From: Jaltomata sinuosa
Lineage: Eukaryota > Streptophyta > Magnoliopsida > Solanales > Solanaceae
Direction of reading: 5' to 3'
Assembly: GCA_003996215.1 (NCBI GenBank)
Contig: QJPP01003107.1
Coordinates: 186,001 to 250,000 of the forward strand
Length of the DNA: 64,000 nucleotides
Within the stretch, counting starts at the first letter, position 1, and the number at the start of each line of letters is the position of its first letter. Below the pieces are notes generated by a model. It was not told where the DNA came from and ran no database searches. It saw only the letters and a list, made by a program, of their open reading frames with translations. Position numbers and translations under genes: made by a program. This document shows positions 10,360 through 24,000 of this stretch, piece by piece.

Positions 10360-11886
10360 TCAAGGTTATTCATAGGCTTGCTCTCTTAGGAGTTTGCCTT
10401 ATGGACACAACAGATGGTGGTGTGATAGTCCAGAATGGGTCAAAATCTCCATTAGTAGTAGAGAAACAAGACAGTGATCCCATATTACTTTAGTTAAAAG
10501 ATGCAGTTCATCAGTAGAGGGTAGAGGTTTTCTCCCGAATGAGAGATGGTGTGCTTCGCTACCAGGGTCGTTTATGTATGCCTAAGGTGGATGAGTTGAG
10601 GCAGCGAATCCTGACAGAAGCCCATAGTTCCAGATATTCTATTCATCCCGGTGACACTAATATGTACCGTGATCTACGAGAAGTCTATTGGTGGAATGAC
10701 ATGAAGAGGGACATTGCAGATTTTGCGGCTAAGTGTCCCAACTGTCAGCAGGTTAAGGTAGAACATCAGAGACCAGGAGGTGTGACTCAGGATATTAGCA
10801 TTCCTACTTGGAAGTGGGAAGTGATCAACATGGATTTTATTACAGGTTTGCCTCGCACTCACCGACAACATGACTCCATTTGGGTGATTATGGACAGGAT
10901 GACTAAATCAGCCTATTTCTTAGCAGTTAATACTACATATTCAGTAGAAGAGTATGCCAGGCTATACATTCGTGAGATAGTCAGGTTGCATGGGGTTCCC
11001 TTGTCTATCATATCAGATAGGGGTACTCAATTTACCTCTCACTTCTGGAGATCATTTCTGAAAGGTCTTGGTACTCAGGTAAACCTTAGCATGACATTTC
11101 ATCCACAGACGAATGGTCATGCAGAGCGTACTATTCAGACCTTAGAGGATATGTTGAGAGCTTGTGTGATCGATTTGAAGGGTAGTTGGGATGATCACTG
11201 ACCTCTCATAGAGTTCGCCTACAATAACAGTTTCTATTCTATTATTCAGATGGCCCCATATGAGACACTTTATGGGAATAGGTGCAGATCACTGGTTGGT
11301 TGGTTTAAAGTAGGTGAAACAGCCTTGATTGGGCCAGATTCGCTTCACAGATCTACGAAGAAAGTTCATCTCATTAGAGAGAGATTAAAGACAGCTCAGA
11401 GTCATCAGAAGTCCTATGCTGATGTGAAGAGGAGGGACTTAGAGTTTGAGATCAATGATTGGGTTTTCCTGAAAGTGTCACCCATGAAGGGTGTGATGAG
11501 ATTTCGCATGAAAGGGAAGCGCAGTCCCTGATATATAGGCCCTTAAAATATTCTGAGAAGGATTGGAAATGTGGCTTATGAGTTAGAGTTACCAGCAGAA
11601 CTAGCAACAGTTCATCCAGTTTTCCATATTTCTTTATTGAAAAAGTGTGTTGGCGATCTGGCAATAATTGTGCCATTAGAGAGTCTGGATATGAATGATA
11701 GCCTCACCTATGAGGAGGTCCCAGTCAAGATTCTTGACCATCAGGTTTGTAGGTTGAGAAGTAAGGAAGTCACTTCGATGAAAGTACTTTGGAGGAATCA
11801 GTCAGTTGAGGGAGCTACTTGAGAAGTGGAAGCAACTATGATGGCCAAGTACCCTCACCTCTTTCCTTATGATCCAGCTTCAGCTT
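10360..11886 (+). pseudogene. Integrase with chromodomain-like tail, element A (broken)
   Basis: An open stretch at 10539-11201 has the zinc-binding HHCC part (HSSRYSIH then CPNCQQVK) and the DDE core: D in MDFITGLP, D in SDRGTQFTS and E in GHAERTIQ, all present. A stop at 11199-11201 and frame breaks near 11531 and 11821 follow. The C-terminal part has MAPYETLYG, WVFLKVSPMKGVMRF, HPVFHISLLKKCVGD and a chromodomain-like end with VLWRNQSVEGAT. These features place it in the chromovirus lineage, probably Tekay/Del. Catalytic residues survive but the protein is interrupted. Confidence 0.88.
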
Positions 11887-12098
11887 GAGGTAATATTTCC
11901 TCTCAATTCTCTCAGTTGTTTCATGTGCATTTTAGTCTCAGCATCATGTTTCTTTAGCTAGTCCGGCATCTTCAGCATACTTTCATGCCCTTAGAACTTG
12001 ACTCAGTTAGATATCAGCTTCTAGAACTCAGTGGTAGGGATTATAGCTCTTTCTCTCCAAACTCAGCTTGTTTAGTCTTCATTTAAGGAAAAATGATC

Positions 12099-12113
12099 CC
12101 AAGGGGGAGATAT
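12099..12113 (+). promoter_or_regulatory. Polypurine tract of element A
   Basis: CCAAGGGGGAGATAT directly before the 3' LTR. It primes plus-strand DNA synthesis in intact relatives. Confidence 0.85.
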
Positions 12114-14122
12114 TGTAACACCCCAGAATTTTAACCAGTGTTAAGACTCAGAACCTCAAAAAACTCAGCATCTTCTACAACTGTCAGGTCCCATGGGCTG
12201 AATCCGAAGGCTTCAGAAGTTTGACGGGCTGTCAGAGTCACTGTGGGAAGTTCCTAGTGGCTCTGCCAGTCACCCCCAGCTCGATAGCCAAAGGCGACGG
12301 GCGTGGTAACCACCATGGGCTGTTAGCCCTACCGTGGGAAATGGCCAGTGCCCCAACTCAGCTTTCTCTTATGTCCTACGACCATCGTGGATGCAACGGG
12401 CTGTGGAAACCCATCGTGGAAATCACCCAGGGACCAGATCCAATCATGACCTCTCTGACAACTAGGTCCGATGGGCCGTCACAGGCACAATGCCCGTCAA
12501 GTAGCTCGTCCGGCGAGAAATTTTTTGCAATTCTTCTTTTAAGTCAGGGGAATTCATGACTTTTCACTAACCTTCTTAACTCCAACCCTAAGTCATTTTA
12601 GGGGTAATTAAATGGATTTTTACTCTTATTCCCCCTAGTCTTCCAAAAACAAAATCTACACTTGGAAGAAACTAGAAGAAAAGAAGTGTTTATTCCTCTC
12701 AAGAACAAGCAGTAGGTTTTCTTCAAGCTCAGCCCCCCAAACCCAAAGATTTCACCGTAGAATCTTCTTACAGGTATATGGGATTTCATTAATTAGTTCT
12801 TTTCACCCATTGAGTCCCTAAATATAGTTCAGTTGTTCAACTTTCAGTTATTTCTTCAAACCTAGGGTTTCTAAATCCTATACAAGTAGTGTGATTCACT
12901 TTCCATGATGGTATATAGGTTTCTTCATATGTTCTTAGGAATCCAGGATAGTTATCTACTCAGATTTTCCATAACCCTATCATGTGTGTAATTTCAGTAC
13001 TTTGAATTCATGCATGCTAAATAGATGGTATAGTCAGTTATACTTCAGACTTAGAATGCTATCAATTTTCAGTATTATTATAATAAATTCTTAGATGTTA
13101 TCAGTATTTGAGCTATCCAGTATTTTAGTTGCATTCATTGCCTTACATTCAATTGGGAGTAGGCTTAGCACCGAGCGAACGAAGGGATGAAGGCTCAGTT
13201 GTCAGTTACGCTGAGATCTTTAGTACATGTTCCCAAGTCCCAAAACTATGGCGCCACCGTAGGTATCAAAAGGGTCAGCTGTCAGATTAGGTTGGGCACC
13301 TTGTCCCATGTGGACATCAGTTTAGTGGATCCACGTCAAATTTGTTTGTACCTTTAGCAAGGTATGAACACCCTTCCATCCAGGGTTACAGGTTAGCCCC
13401 ACAGTTAGCTCTGGTTGGGGTATGTCGATTAATAGTAGCTTCCACAGTCAGAATCAGCATTGCATTAACCTTGTACTCAGTATTTATTTTAGATATTTAA
13501 TTTAATTCAGCATGTTACAGTTCATGTTAGTTACTTGGTCATTGTATGCAGTTTACCCTTTAGTCCATGCTTCAGTATATGTTTCTATGCAAGTATTCAT
13601 GCTTTACAACTTTATGTATATATCCCGCATGCTTAGTACATTCGAAGTACTGATGCATACTTTTGTGCTACATCTTATCATGATGTACGTTCAGATGCTC
13701 AGCATCCGGATCACGCTTAGTGCGACTTTCCAGTCCTTACTCAGCAGCTCAGTAGTGAGTCATCATAGTTCTAGGATGATAGTTATGCTTATTTATTCCA
13801 GTTTTATATTCCAGTTCTTAGACTTTTGGAGTTAGTAGGGGGATTATCCCAGCAACTCATTTCAGTTAGAGGCTTTCAGACATAGAACTAGAATCAGCTT
13901 TTGGATTGTCAGTTTTATTTTTAGACTTATTACATTCTTACACACTATATATATTCATATATGGTTGGATTATTTTCCAACCTATATATTTAAACCATCT
14001 TAGCTTTTGCACAAATTGTGTTTGATTGAAATGCCTAGATATGCCAGACCATAGTTTAGCTTGGGGTCATTCGTGACACTAAGCACCGAGTTGCATCTAG
14101 GGGGTAGTCTCGGGGCATGACA
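12114..14122 (+). repeat. 3' LTR of element A
   Basis: 2009 bp copy of 5047-7057, ending GGGGCATGACA. The GC-rich word cluster of the 5' LTR is present at 12190-12515, with several CG sites changed to TG or CA. Open frames at 12221-12559 and 13512-13835 are inside the LTR and are not genes. Confidence 0.92.
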
Positions 14123-15000
14123 ACCTTCCATGAAGTGCATATCTCTAACCATATTGTCTGCATACTCTTTTGGCCGGCTTTGAGCAGCTAGAAATTTTCC
14201 TTGGGTGAACTTCACCCTTTTCGTAGAGTCTTTCACAAGGTCAGTATACAAAGATTTTGCTTCAAATAAATTGAACCAACTAATGGGAGATCTACATCTC
14301 CTCCCATACAAGACTTCAAACGGGGCCATATCTATGCTTTAGTGATAACTATTATTATATGCAAACTCATCCAGTGCAAGATACTGATCCCAATGACTCC
14401 CAAAGTCCATCACACATACGCAAAGCATGCACTTCAATACCTAAATCGTACGCTCAGACTGCTCGTCAGTCTGAGGGTAAAAATATGTACTCAGGTCCAA
14501 CCTTGTCCCTAAATCTTTGTGCAACTTCTATAGAAATTGGAAGTAAACTGGGTGCCCCTATCAGAAATAATGGAGATAGGCACCCTATACAATCAAACAA
14601 CCTCATTCAGATAGACATTGGCCAATTTAGATGTATTATAAGTCACATGCATATGGATGAAGTGTGAAAACTTCGTCAATATGTCAACAATGACCTATAT
14701 CAAATAATATTTTTCCAAAGTCTTGGGAAGGCCAACCACGAAATCCATGGCTATTCTCTCCCACTTCCATTCAGGAATGGACATGCTCTGAAGTGTACCA
14801 CCAGGCTTCTGATGCTCATATTTTACCTGCTGGCAGTTTTGACATTTAGCCACAAAGTCTACTATATATTTCTTCATTCCACCCTGCCAATAATGTTGCT
14901 TTAAGTCTCGGTACATCTTGGTCACACTAGAATGTATAAAATATTTAGAATGTGAGCCTTTGTGAATATGGTAGGAACTAAGTCATCAATACGAGGCACA
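14123..15000 (-). pseudogene. Element B integrase, main part (broken)
   Basis: On the minus strand a zinc-binding segment (CQNCQQVKYEHQKPGG) and the first catalytic Asp (MDFVVGLPKTL) lie at 14695-14925. The DDE core continues in shifted frames at 14345-14690 with SIISDRGTQF-like and PQTDEQSERTI-like stretches, then MAPFEVLYGRRCRSPISWF and RDMHFMEG up to the insertion point of element A. The protein resumes at 5046. Several stops and frameshifts are present. Confidence 0.82.
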
Positions 15001-16560
15001 CAGACTCATCCCTTAATATGTAGAACACCTTCATTATCAATAGTGGCCTCATTGGCCTCACCCCGCAATACTTTATCACATATTTTTCTCAATTTCACAT
15101 CATCAAACTGTTTGCCTTTTATCAGCTCAAGAAAAGAGGACCTCGCCTTTACACATACATATAAACCTCCCCTTTTAGATACCTCCAACCTCATGAAGTT
15201 GTTAGCTAGAGCCGGAATAACTCTAGCCAATGGACACTTAGTAATGTTCAGGTAGGCCAAGCTACCCATACTCTCCGTCTTCCTGCTTAGTGCATCAGCT
15301 ACCATATTAGCTTTACCCGGATGGTACAAGATGGTGATGTCATAATCTTTAAGTAACTCCATCCACCTCCACTGCCTCGAGTTCAAGTCTTTCTAGGTGA
15401 AGACATGTTGCAAGCTATGATAATTTGTGAACACTTCACAACGGACTCCGTACAAATAGTGCCTCCAAATATTGAGAGCACATACCACTACAGCCAACTC
15501 CAAGTCATGAGTAGGATAGTTCTTCTCATGGACCTTGAGTTTCCTTGAAGCATAAGCAATGAAATTTCGTTCCTGCATTAACACAACACCTTAAACAAAT
15601 CGTGAGGCATCACAATATACAATAAAGTCTTTACCTTCAACTGGCAGGGCAAGAATAGAAGATGTGGTCAACAAGATCTTGAGATTTTGGAAGCTCTTCT
15701 CACATTCATCTGACCAAAAAATTGGCATCCTTCCGAGTTAGGCGAGTCAGATGAGTAGAATTGGATGCAAAATCTTTAATGAACCTGCAATAGTAGCTAA
15801 CCAATCCCATAAAACTATGGACTTCCGATACCAAAGTGGGCCTAACACAGTTCTTAAATGCCTATATTTTCTGCCATAAAACTATGGACTTCCGATACCA
15901 AAGTGGGCCTAACACAGTTCTTAAATGCCTATATTTTCTGTGGGTCTACCATTACCCCTTATTTCAAAAGCATATGTCCTAAGAAGGACACAAAAGATAG
16001 CCAGAATTCACATTTGGAAAATTTTGCATACAATTTCTTCTCTTTTAGCAAACCTAACACAATCCTAAGGTGACTCTTATGCTCCTCATCACACTTAGAA
16101 TATAACAAGATATCATTAATGAAAACAATGATGAACAAGTCAAGATGAGGCTTAAATATACCATTCATTAGGTTCATGAAAGAAGCCAAGGCATTAGCCA
16201 TCCCAAATGACATCACAAGAAACTCGTAGTGCCCATACTGGGTCCACAATGTGGTCTTAGGAATATCAAAAGGCTGGATTTTCAACTGATGGTAACCATA
16301 CCTCAAATCAATCTTAGAGAACATATAAGATCTCTGTAACTAGTTGAACAGATTATCGATATGAGGGAAAGGGTACTGGTTACAGACAGTAACCTTATTC
16401 AGCTACATATAGTCTATGCACATGTGTAAACTACCATCTTTCTTCTTAACAAATAACACTGGAGCACCCCACAGGGAGGCACTCAGACGAATGAATCATT
16501 TACATTAACAGCTCCTGCAACTGAGCCTTAAGCTCTCTCAACTCAGTTGCTACCATACTA
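15001..16560 (-). pseudogene. Element B RT and RNase H (broken, catalytic D lost)
   Basis: RT palm: MFSKIDLRYGYHQLKI and YGHYEFLVMSFGMANALASF, then VFINDILLYSK, where the first catalytic Asp of the usual F/YIDD motif is Asn (codon at 16115-16117), so the enzyme would be dead even if joined. The upstream fingers are frame-broken at 16325-16560. A 67-bp tandem duplication at 15807-15940 shifts frame between RT and RNase H. RNase H and the connection show FIAYASRKLKVHEKNYPTHD, WRHYLYGVRCEVF and HPGKANMVADALSR, with a stop at 15390. Confidence 0.85.
15807..15940. repeat. 67-bp tandem duplication inside element B pol
   Basis: The sequence CCATAAAACTATGGACTTCC and what follows, through TATTTTCTG, occurs identically at 15807-15873 and 15874-15940. 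Sixty-seven is not a multiple of three, so it shifts the frame. Two identical copies indicate a recent event compared with the rest of the decay. Confidence 0.95.
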
Positions 16561-17185
16561 TATGGAGGAATAGAGATAGGACTAGTGTTTGGATCTAAGT
16601 TAATGCAAAAATCAATATCCCAATCGAGTGGCATGCCAGGAAAGTCTATAGGAAATACTTCATGGAATTCACATACTACAAAACTGACTCAATAGTTGGG
16701 ACCACTGAACTAGTGTTCTAAAGATGGGCTAAGAAGGCTAAACATCCCCTCCCTATCAAACTCTAAGCATGAAGGAAGGACACAAACTTCATTGAAGTAG
16801 GGCTATAATTACCCTCCAACTCTAACCTATCCAACCCAGGCACAACCATAGCCAATATCTTAGCATGATAGTCCAGAATAACATGGTGCATAGACAACCA
16901 ACTTATCCCCATGATGATTTCAAAATCCACCATGTACAGGATCACTAAATCTGCTAAGGTCACTCTCCCCATAAATATAATAAGGCAAGCCCAGAAGACC
17001 CTATTCATAACTATAGAATCCCCTATTAGAGTAGATACAGTAACAGAAAAGTCAAGGGATTCACATAACATATCAAAATTCTCAGCAAATCCAATAGACA
17101 CATAAGAAAAAGTAGAGCCAGGGTCAAACAAAACCAAATCCATGCGGTCATAGATAAGAATATTACCTGTGATCATCATGTCTGA
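16561..17185 (-). pseudogene. Element B protease
   Basis: A minus-strand open stretch of 138 codons (16763-17179) holds the aspartic protease with the active-site motif LFDPGSTFSYVS near its start (DPG-S/T type, as in many plant gypsy elements) and the flap/end region FEIIMGISWLSMHHVILDY. A short degraded linker to RT follows at 16561-16760 with IPPYSMVATEL-like residues. It would cleave the Gag-Pol polyprotein. Confidence 0.82.
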
Positions 17186-18620
17186 CGCCTTCTCCTCTGG
17201 TCTACTCGAAAAGTATAAAAGTGGTTCTTACCATTAGTCTGTGCACTACCTCTGTTGGGCTGATCACCTCTTCTACCATTTCCACTTCCCCAATTAGGCT
17301 TGGTGCTACCTCTGCCAGTTGTGACCACCTTGCCTGCCCTGCAGATGATTTTTATCGTAACTATTACCCTTACCAGCTAGAACCTGAGCTATAGGAGCTT
17401 GACGTTGAGCTTCCTGTCTAAGTTAAGGATAATTCTACCTCAAGTGTCCAATTCTCACTCCACTCATAACATGCACGATCAAAAATAGGTCGTTGTGCTA
17501 GAGCCAATGAAGTAAGATACCTGCCAAATTCTGGTAAAGGCTGACTGGTCCCTGATGGACCGTAGTAGAAACCTACACCAATGACTAAATGGGGAATGCA
17601 GGGTATTCTTGCCAGTCTTAACCCTTCAAAAACTGCCCATTGTAACTTTCCCCAGACCGGGGCTTCTTTGAAGCCATTCTTTTCTGACCCTCTTGCTTCA
17701 CTCCCTCAATATTCTTCATAAATTCCACAACTTCCTGGAAAGACTTTCCAGAAGATGCTACCTATAATGCAGAAATTTATAGCCCTATATTCAGACCCCT
17801 CATAAAATGGCGGATCCGTTCTTCCTTTGTACTGATCAACTGAGAAGAATAGCGGGCCAAGGCATGAAAGTGTGCCTCATATGCAGCCATAGAAGAACTA
17901 CCTTGCTTAATATTCGTGAACTCGTCTTTCTTCTTGTCACTCAAAGTTCGGGGAATATACCTTTCCAGAAATACCCGGTACAAGTAACTCCAAGTCATAA
18001 GGAGTGTTCCAATAGACCTGCACTCCACGAATGCTCTCTACCACATCTTGGAATCCCCTTGTAACTGAAAAGACACGAAATCCACACCATGCCTCTCAAC
18101 AATACCTATCCGATGTAGCTGCTCAAGATAGTCAACAATAAAATCATAAGCATCTTCAGACTCCAACTTATGAAATATTAGAGGCCTCATCTTTACAAAC
18201 TTGTGGAACAGATCATGTTCACCATCTGTCATCACAGGAACTATCACTGGTCGTGGGAACATGCCTGTCTCAGAAGAAGCATCTATCTATTGAGCCACAG
18301 TTGCAGCATGTTGGGTGACTAGATGATGTATAGTAAGGACTGCAGGAGTAGCTCCATTCCCTGCCAGTCTACTAAGAAAGCTCAAAACCTATTGGATCAC
18401 ATTAGATGACATTAGGACTTGCACCACACTTCTCTAAATGGGTGGTGCGCCTATCCCATGGACTGGTTCTTCTACCTCATCATGCTCAACTTGAACTTCT
18501 TTCTCTACCACAACCTTGGGATTATTCTCTTGCTAAGGAAGACATATCGATATGTCCCGAGTCAGAGTTGTAGCTCGAGCTCCACCCCTGGCGGGTGCAC
18601 CACTCCTCTTTCCTCTAGCT
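17186..18620 (-). pseudogene. gag of element B (broken)
   Basis: The capsid core is readable in two consecutive open pieces: 18038-18262 (FVKMRPLIFHKLESEDAYDF) and 17777-18028 (FLERYIPRTLSDKKKDEF, then AAYEAHFHALARYSSQL). Further on, SGKSFQEVVEFMKNIEGVKQ and a G/Q/R-rich tail are visible with stops. The zinc knuckle has decayed to CYEWSENW-like residues, with two of its metal ligands lost. The N-terminal region, 18290-18620, is charged, with several stops. Confidence 0.8.
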
Positions 18621-18911
18621 CTGCTTCTCACTCTACCTCTACCATGCGTTGCAGCCTTAACCACTGGCTCAGGTGCTACTTCTCTAGTCTCAGATGAACG
18701 TGTTCTCACTATCTACGAGATAAGAGTGAAAGAGTTGGATACTAATTTAGATCGCTAGATACCAATTGAAATCAAGTAATAACATGAGGAATAAAAGAAG
18801 TTAAAGTTTCCTAAAGTCCTATAGCCTTTTGCTGAAAAGTACAGACACTCCATACCATTTTGCAAGATTCTACTAAACTAGTTCTTTTATGAAGAGATCA
18901 ACGAATCTAGG

Positions 18912-18923
18912 GCTCTGATACCA
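18912..18923 (-). promoter_or_regulatory. Primer binding site of element B
   Basis: Minus strand TGGTATCAGAGC, four bases inside the LTR end at 18928. Confidence 0.9.
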
Positions 18924-21059
18924 ACTTTGTCATGACCTAGCTGGATCATGAGTGGCACCACACTAACCCTCCGGTGGGAGAACCAACCAACCTAAACCTT
19001 AGTCTTATACTTAGGCAATTTTAGAAGAACAATAAACCAAACCAGTCTTACATGATCAATATAATAGAAGACAACTAAATATAATATAAGAATGTGCGAA
19101 AGTCATCAACTAACATATCCTCAAGAACTTAAAGTCATCATACAAAACTCTAAACTAACATATCATCTAAGATATCCATAAGTACTAAAAGCAATAAATA
19201 ATAGGAGTTTCATTATTCATAAGAAGGACAACAACTCGTGGAGGATCCATGGTAGCCTGAGAAGAAGTGCTCACCCTTGGATCTGCGATCAACTCTTCTA
19301 CTCCAGCTGAGGTGACGTCTCAGCCTCTAGAACATGGTCTGCACTCAATAATAGAAAACATACATAGTGGTATTAGTACAAAATACTATATACTGGTAGG
19401 TATCGTAGGCCAATCCAAAATAAGACATGAATGTAGCAAAGCATATAACAAGTAAGGGAACTTCAACACTTAGCATATAATCAGTCAACAAATAGTCTTT
19501 TCAAGTCAATTAAACCACAACAATCTCAAATTCATAAGTCACAAAAATATCACTCTAAAAAGGAAAAGGAATAATCACGTTCAACAATTATCTCACACCT
19601 CACTACTTCCATGATATTTCACTCATATCCCTATGCCATTAGTCCCATCTCAATTGACAACTAGTTCACTACAGAAGATAATATAATAATACAAAACAAA
19701 ATAAAGAGTATAAGAGTGTGCACATATGCTATGCGTCTTATTTCTGCCCACTAGCCATGACCTGCAGGGGACCCTAGGTGTCCATGTACCATACCGGCAT
19801 GGTATCTGATCCATTACAACTATATCGATATCAATATCTATATAACTAGGATCTCAGACCTATCTCTCATGAATATACATAGTGCCTAAGTCATAATCAC
19901 ACTTAACCATTTCAGCTCACTTATCACTTCTTGTTAATCTAGCTTATTTATACAAGCATAATAGGAAAACACATACAATTCAACCATGTACGAGGACCAA
20001 TCACAAGTTATACAGTTCTACCACATAACATGTAATAAAGTGAGTCTTAACAGAAATTCAAAACCATAACCTACCTCGAGTGGAAATAATACCCACAAGC
20101 TAATTCACCAATACCTTGCCTTTCCTTAACACTTCGGAATACTCAAGGTCTATAAACAACAATAATATAAGAGTAATTAATCATTTACTCTTCATTCTAG
20201 GCCTTAGAAATTTAACCCATTAATTCTACCCTTAAAATGAGGTTTCTAGCATTCCCCAAGGGTTAATTAATAACTAACTAGTCCCATTGCATTCATAGAA
20301 TTAATATTCAAAGGTTTCTAACCAAGTTAATGCCTTTTAGCCATTTTTATGCCTAAAGGTTTTACCTTTATAGAACTCAAGACTCCTCATTAACCTTAAT
20401 CAAGTTAAAGACAATCCATTTCATGCTAGGAATAAAAAATATACATCTTAGGATCAATTCTAGGTAATTTTACACCTACCCACAGGGTTCTTCCCCAAGT
20501 TCATACTTCTAGGGTTTAAACTCAAGAATTCCACCATTAATTGTTTCCCCCAAGGTTTATGGAAGATTCATAATTAATAAACAAAGAGGTTTATAGATTA
20601 CTTACCTCAAACGATGAGCAATGCTCTACTTTTCTTAGAAAACTTACTTCTTAGAGCTCTAGGATAAATTTGAATTATGAGAGAAATAACTCAAAAAACT
20701 GCAGGATGTTCAGGTATACTTCCCTATTTTCTCATCGCAACAGACGATTCTTCATCATGATGGGTCATCGCAATGAGGATCATTTATCGCGATGGACCAT
20801 CACAATGAGGAATCCTCTTGTCGTGATGAGTGTCAATTTCTAGAACACTACTTTTTTACTCCCAAGACCTCATTTCATAACATACTTTATCTTATGGACC
20901 ACATAAATTATCTTTGACGCGGCAATAATCATATCCAGAGTTTTATGAACCTGAATTCAGTCCTGAAACTTCCTATGTGACCCTACAAAAGTTGGCTACC
21001 CAAATATAGATACCACACTACCACATGATATCACACAAAACATGAATTATCTCTAAAGT

Positions 21060-24000
21060 TGTAATGACCTTTCCGATCATTTATGCATTTTCGCCTTCTT
21101 TGTACTATTAGAGCTTGCCTGTAGTGGCCCAAAGTCATTTATGGTTTGCTGGGACCGACAATTTGATGCCTGGGCCATTTTTTTGGTCTTTATGTATGTT
21201 TTCCTATTTTAGAGTTTTAACTTAGGAAATCATTGACTTTGGTCAACATTCTTGGTAATCGTGCTCAGAATAGAATTCTGACAGTTTCGTTAGCTCTGGA
21301 GCATAGAGCTTGGTCTAGTAGGACCTTTGATTGGGATCCAGGATATTTTTAGCTTGAAATTCTCTCTCTGTGTGTTTTCAGGCCAATTAGCCTTATTTGG
21401 TTGACTTTGTTCAACATTCAGAGAAGATGACCTCGGATGGAATTTCCACCAGCGATGTTGCTCTGCAATGTCAAGTTTAGGCTAGAGGGACCATTAGTTT
21501 GGGTCCTGAGGCTTCTGTACTTGTTTTTGGCCCTTAGGTTCCATTTTGGAATAGTTGGCCTAAAGGTTGATTTTAGGTGCGGGGACCACTTTTTGTTAAA
21601 TTGACCTTCAATGGGATTTTCATCAATTCTGTTGGATCCAAAATACCATTTCTAGTTGAATAGCTCAGCTCATTTGTGTTTGCGGGACCCCAGATGAATT
21701 TCCAAGGGCCTATAGCTTAAAAATCTTGCCTTGACATGTTGTTGTTGCTATGGGCTGCTGGTGTGGCACTGCAGCGTGCGCCTGAGCCACACCTATATGC
21801 CTGCACGCGCTTGTGCCTGGGCACCATGCCTGTATGTCGGCCAGTGCTGGCATGCTAGCGCCCATGTGCCTCAGCGTCTGCCTTGGCGTCTGCGCCTCTG
21901 TGCCTCAGCACCCGCCGTGACACCAGCGCGCCTGTGCTGCCAGCCCTCATTTCCAGCCATCTCCTTCAACTTCCAAACTTATTTCACCATGGTTATTGAG
22001 CTTCAAAACCTCCATTAAAGCACCTTGTTCATTCTGAACAGCTTGGGGGTTAACATTTATTGATTCTTGATTGTTTGTGGACCTTTAGATTTGGTAAGTT
22101 ACCCTTTTATTTCTGGTAATTCTCCATGATTTCCCCTCTTTAAATTCTTGAATTTTTGGTTGTTTTGAGCCCTGTCACTGGTCCATTTTTGCTCAAATTT
22201 TTGAGCATGTTCTTCTAAGAAGGTGGGGAACACTGTGGTATTTTTCATTTATGGTTTTAGGGCCCACTATGACCCGAATTTCGACCCAGTTATATTTCTA
22301 GCATTATGGGTATCGTTGGTTTCATATTGACACGTAGATCATTATTTTGATAGTTTGTTTGCGATTTAGGGATTCCCAAAGCAGTTCAAGCTTGGAAATG
22401 TCATTTTAGCAGCTAGTCATCGAATGACAGATATGTTATAGCTTTCCCTACCTAGACTCTACATATATAGGCTATAACTACATTAATTAGCATCCTTGGG
22501 TTGGTTTTCTAGGTTTGTACCCCAGACCTTGTCGGCCTCTTCTGTCCATTTATTTCATGTGTTGTTTGTAGTATTCGTTATAGTGTTGTAATATTACCCT
22601 TGTGGCCTCGTGTGGCCTTTTTTATGCCTCTGGACTATAAAAAGTGGGATATTTGGGAATGTACGTGAGTCTCGGGCATTGATATGTTACTTTAGGCTGG
22701 ATATCTGTGTTATGGAGCTGACTGTTCCTGTGTAGGGCTGATAGGATTGTTTTTGAGCCATTGGGCTAATCTATTATTTGCGAGCATATCATTCATGCAA
22801 AGTATTTTTCTATATGTCTTACTACTATTTTGGCTTCGGGCCTATTATAACTGATTTTCTAACCTTTGTATGGCCCCAAGGGCTCGCTTTGATAAAATGA
22901 TTAAGAGAGAATTTGTAAATGATTTTATGGATATTCTTAGAGTAAAAAGGATATTAAGATGATTTTATCACCAGGTTTTACACTGATACTAGACTTGGCT
23001 ATGCTGGAGTGCTAGATATATTTTTACTACGTATTTAGACCCGAATATGCTCTGGGCACCCTTTATAAGGGTTATTGAGACTTGATTACTGATTTAGACC
23101 CGGATACCCTTCGGGCATCCTTTGACGAGGTTTTGAGATCACTACTACTGTTTTAGACCTGGTTTGATTATGGGCACGTACTACGAGATTCTGATTACTG
23201 ATCTAAACATACTTTGAGATTTTGCGTTGATTACTGTATGTGGTCAAGGACCTCCATGGGCCCTGCCATTCTAGGACCAGGGGCTCAGACCTAGCGTGCC
23301 AGAGGAAGGGTATATAATATAGTTGAGGTATAGTGGGTACGTCCCATTATGGGTCCTCCTACTAGGCCTATGGGCACCGGAGGAAGTGCATACAGGGTTA
23401 CTATCACTAGTTCCATCATATCACATCATCATGCATATTGTATTCGGATTTCACCCTTGTTTGCTGGTTGCTCAGTGTACGCTCTGGTAGTATGGGATGC
23501 TGGAGGGTTTATTTTCACTTGATTGTGTTCCTTGGTTGTATGGGCAGCCGTTGGTACTGTAGGTAGATTATATTACTCTTGTTGTATTATAGAGCTTGTT
23601 ATGGCCTTCGGTTCTTTGTGGTTTAGTGGATTCTAGCTTGTTGAGGCTCCGATTATTGGATATTTTGATTATTGATGGCCTAGTGGTTCCTAGATTGTTG
23701 AGGCACTATTGATGTGGCCTTCTGAGGATTTATGTGTTAGCAGATCCTATTTTTTTTTTCTTGGTGCTGATTAGTGGTTTAGGTTCTTTGTGGCTTAGTT
23801 TATTCCATCCTAAGGTCGTAATTGTGAGATTGTTATATGATTTCTATGATCTTGAAATGGTGTTTTAAACATGATTCCGTTAGTTATATTGCTCTAGCTT
23901 GATTATGTATACTTGCTTTTCTTCATTCCCTTTCTACTTGAGGTTACCGGTATACCGTCAATTTATCAACTCTCACTTCTATATATATTGTGTTACAAGG

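Larger units (their letters stand above)
5047..14122 (+). mobile_element. Element A: Ty3/gypsy chromovirus, complete structure
   Basis: 9.1-kb element with 5' LTR 5047-7057, primer site 7062-7073, gag, protease-RT-RNase H, integrase with chromodomain, polypurine tract 12099-12113 and 3' LTR 12114-14122. The flanking 5-mers are ACTTT (5042-5046) and ACCTT (14123-14127), a target duplication with one C/T change. It sits inside the integrase gene of element B. Multiple stops and frameshifts make it non-autonomous, although all domains remain recognisable. Confidence 0.93.

Noticed and set aside
21731..22018. 95-aa Cys/Ala-rich open frame
   Set aside because: It comes from the GC-rich stretch in solo LTR C; no domain, no conservation, and no reason for an LTR to encode it.
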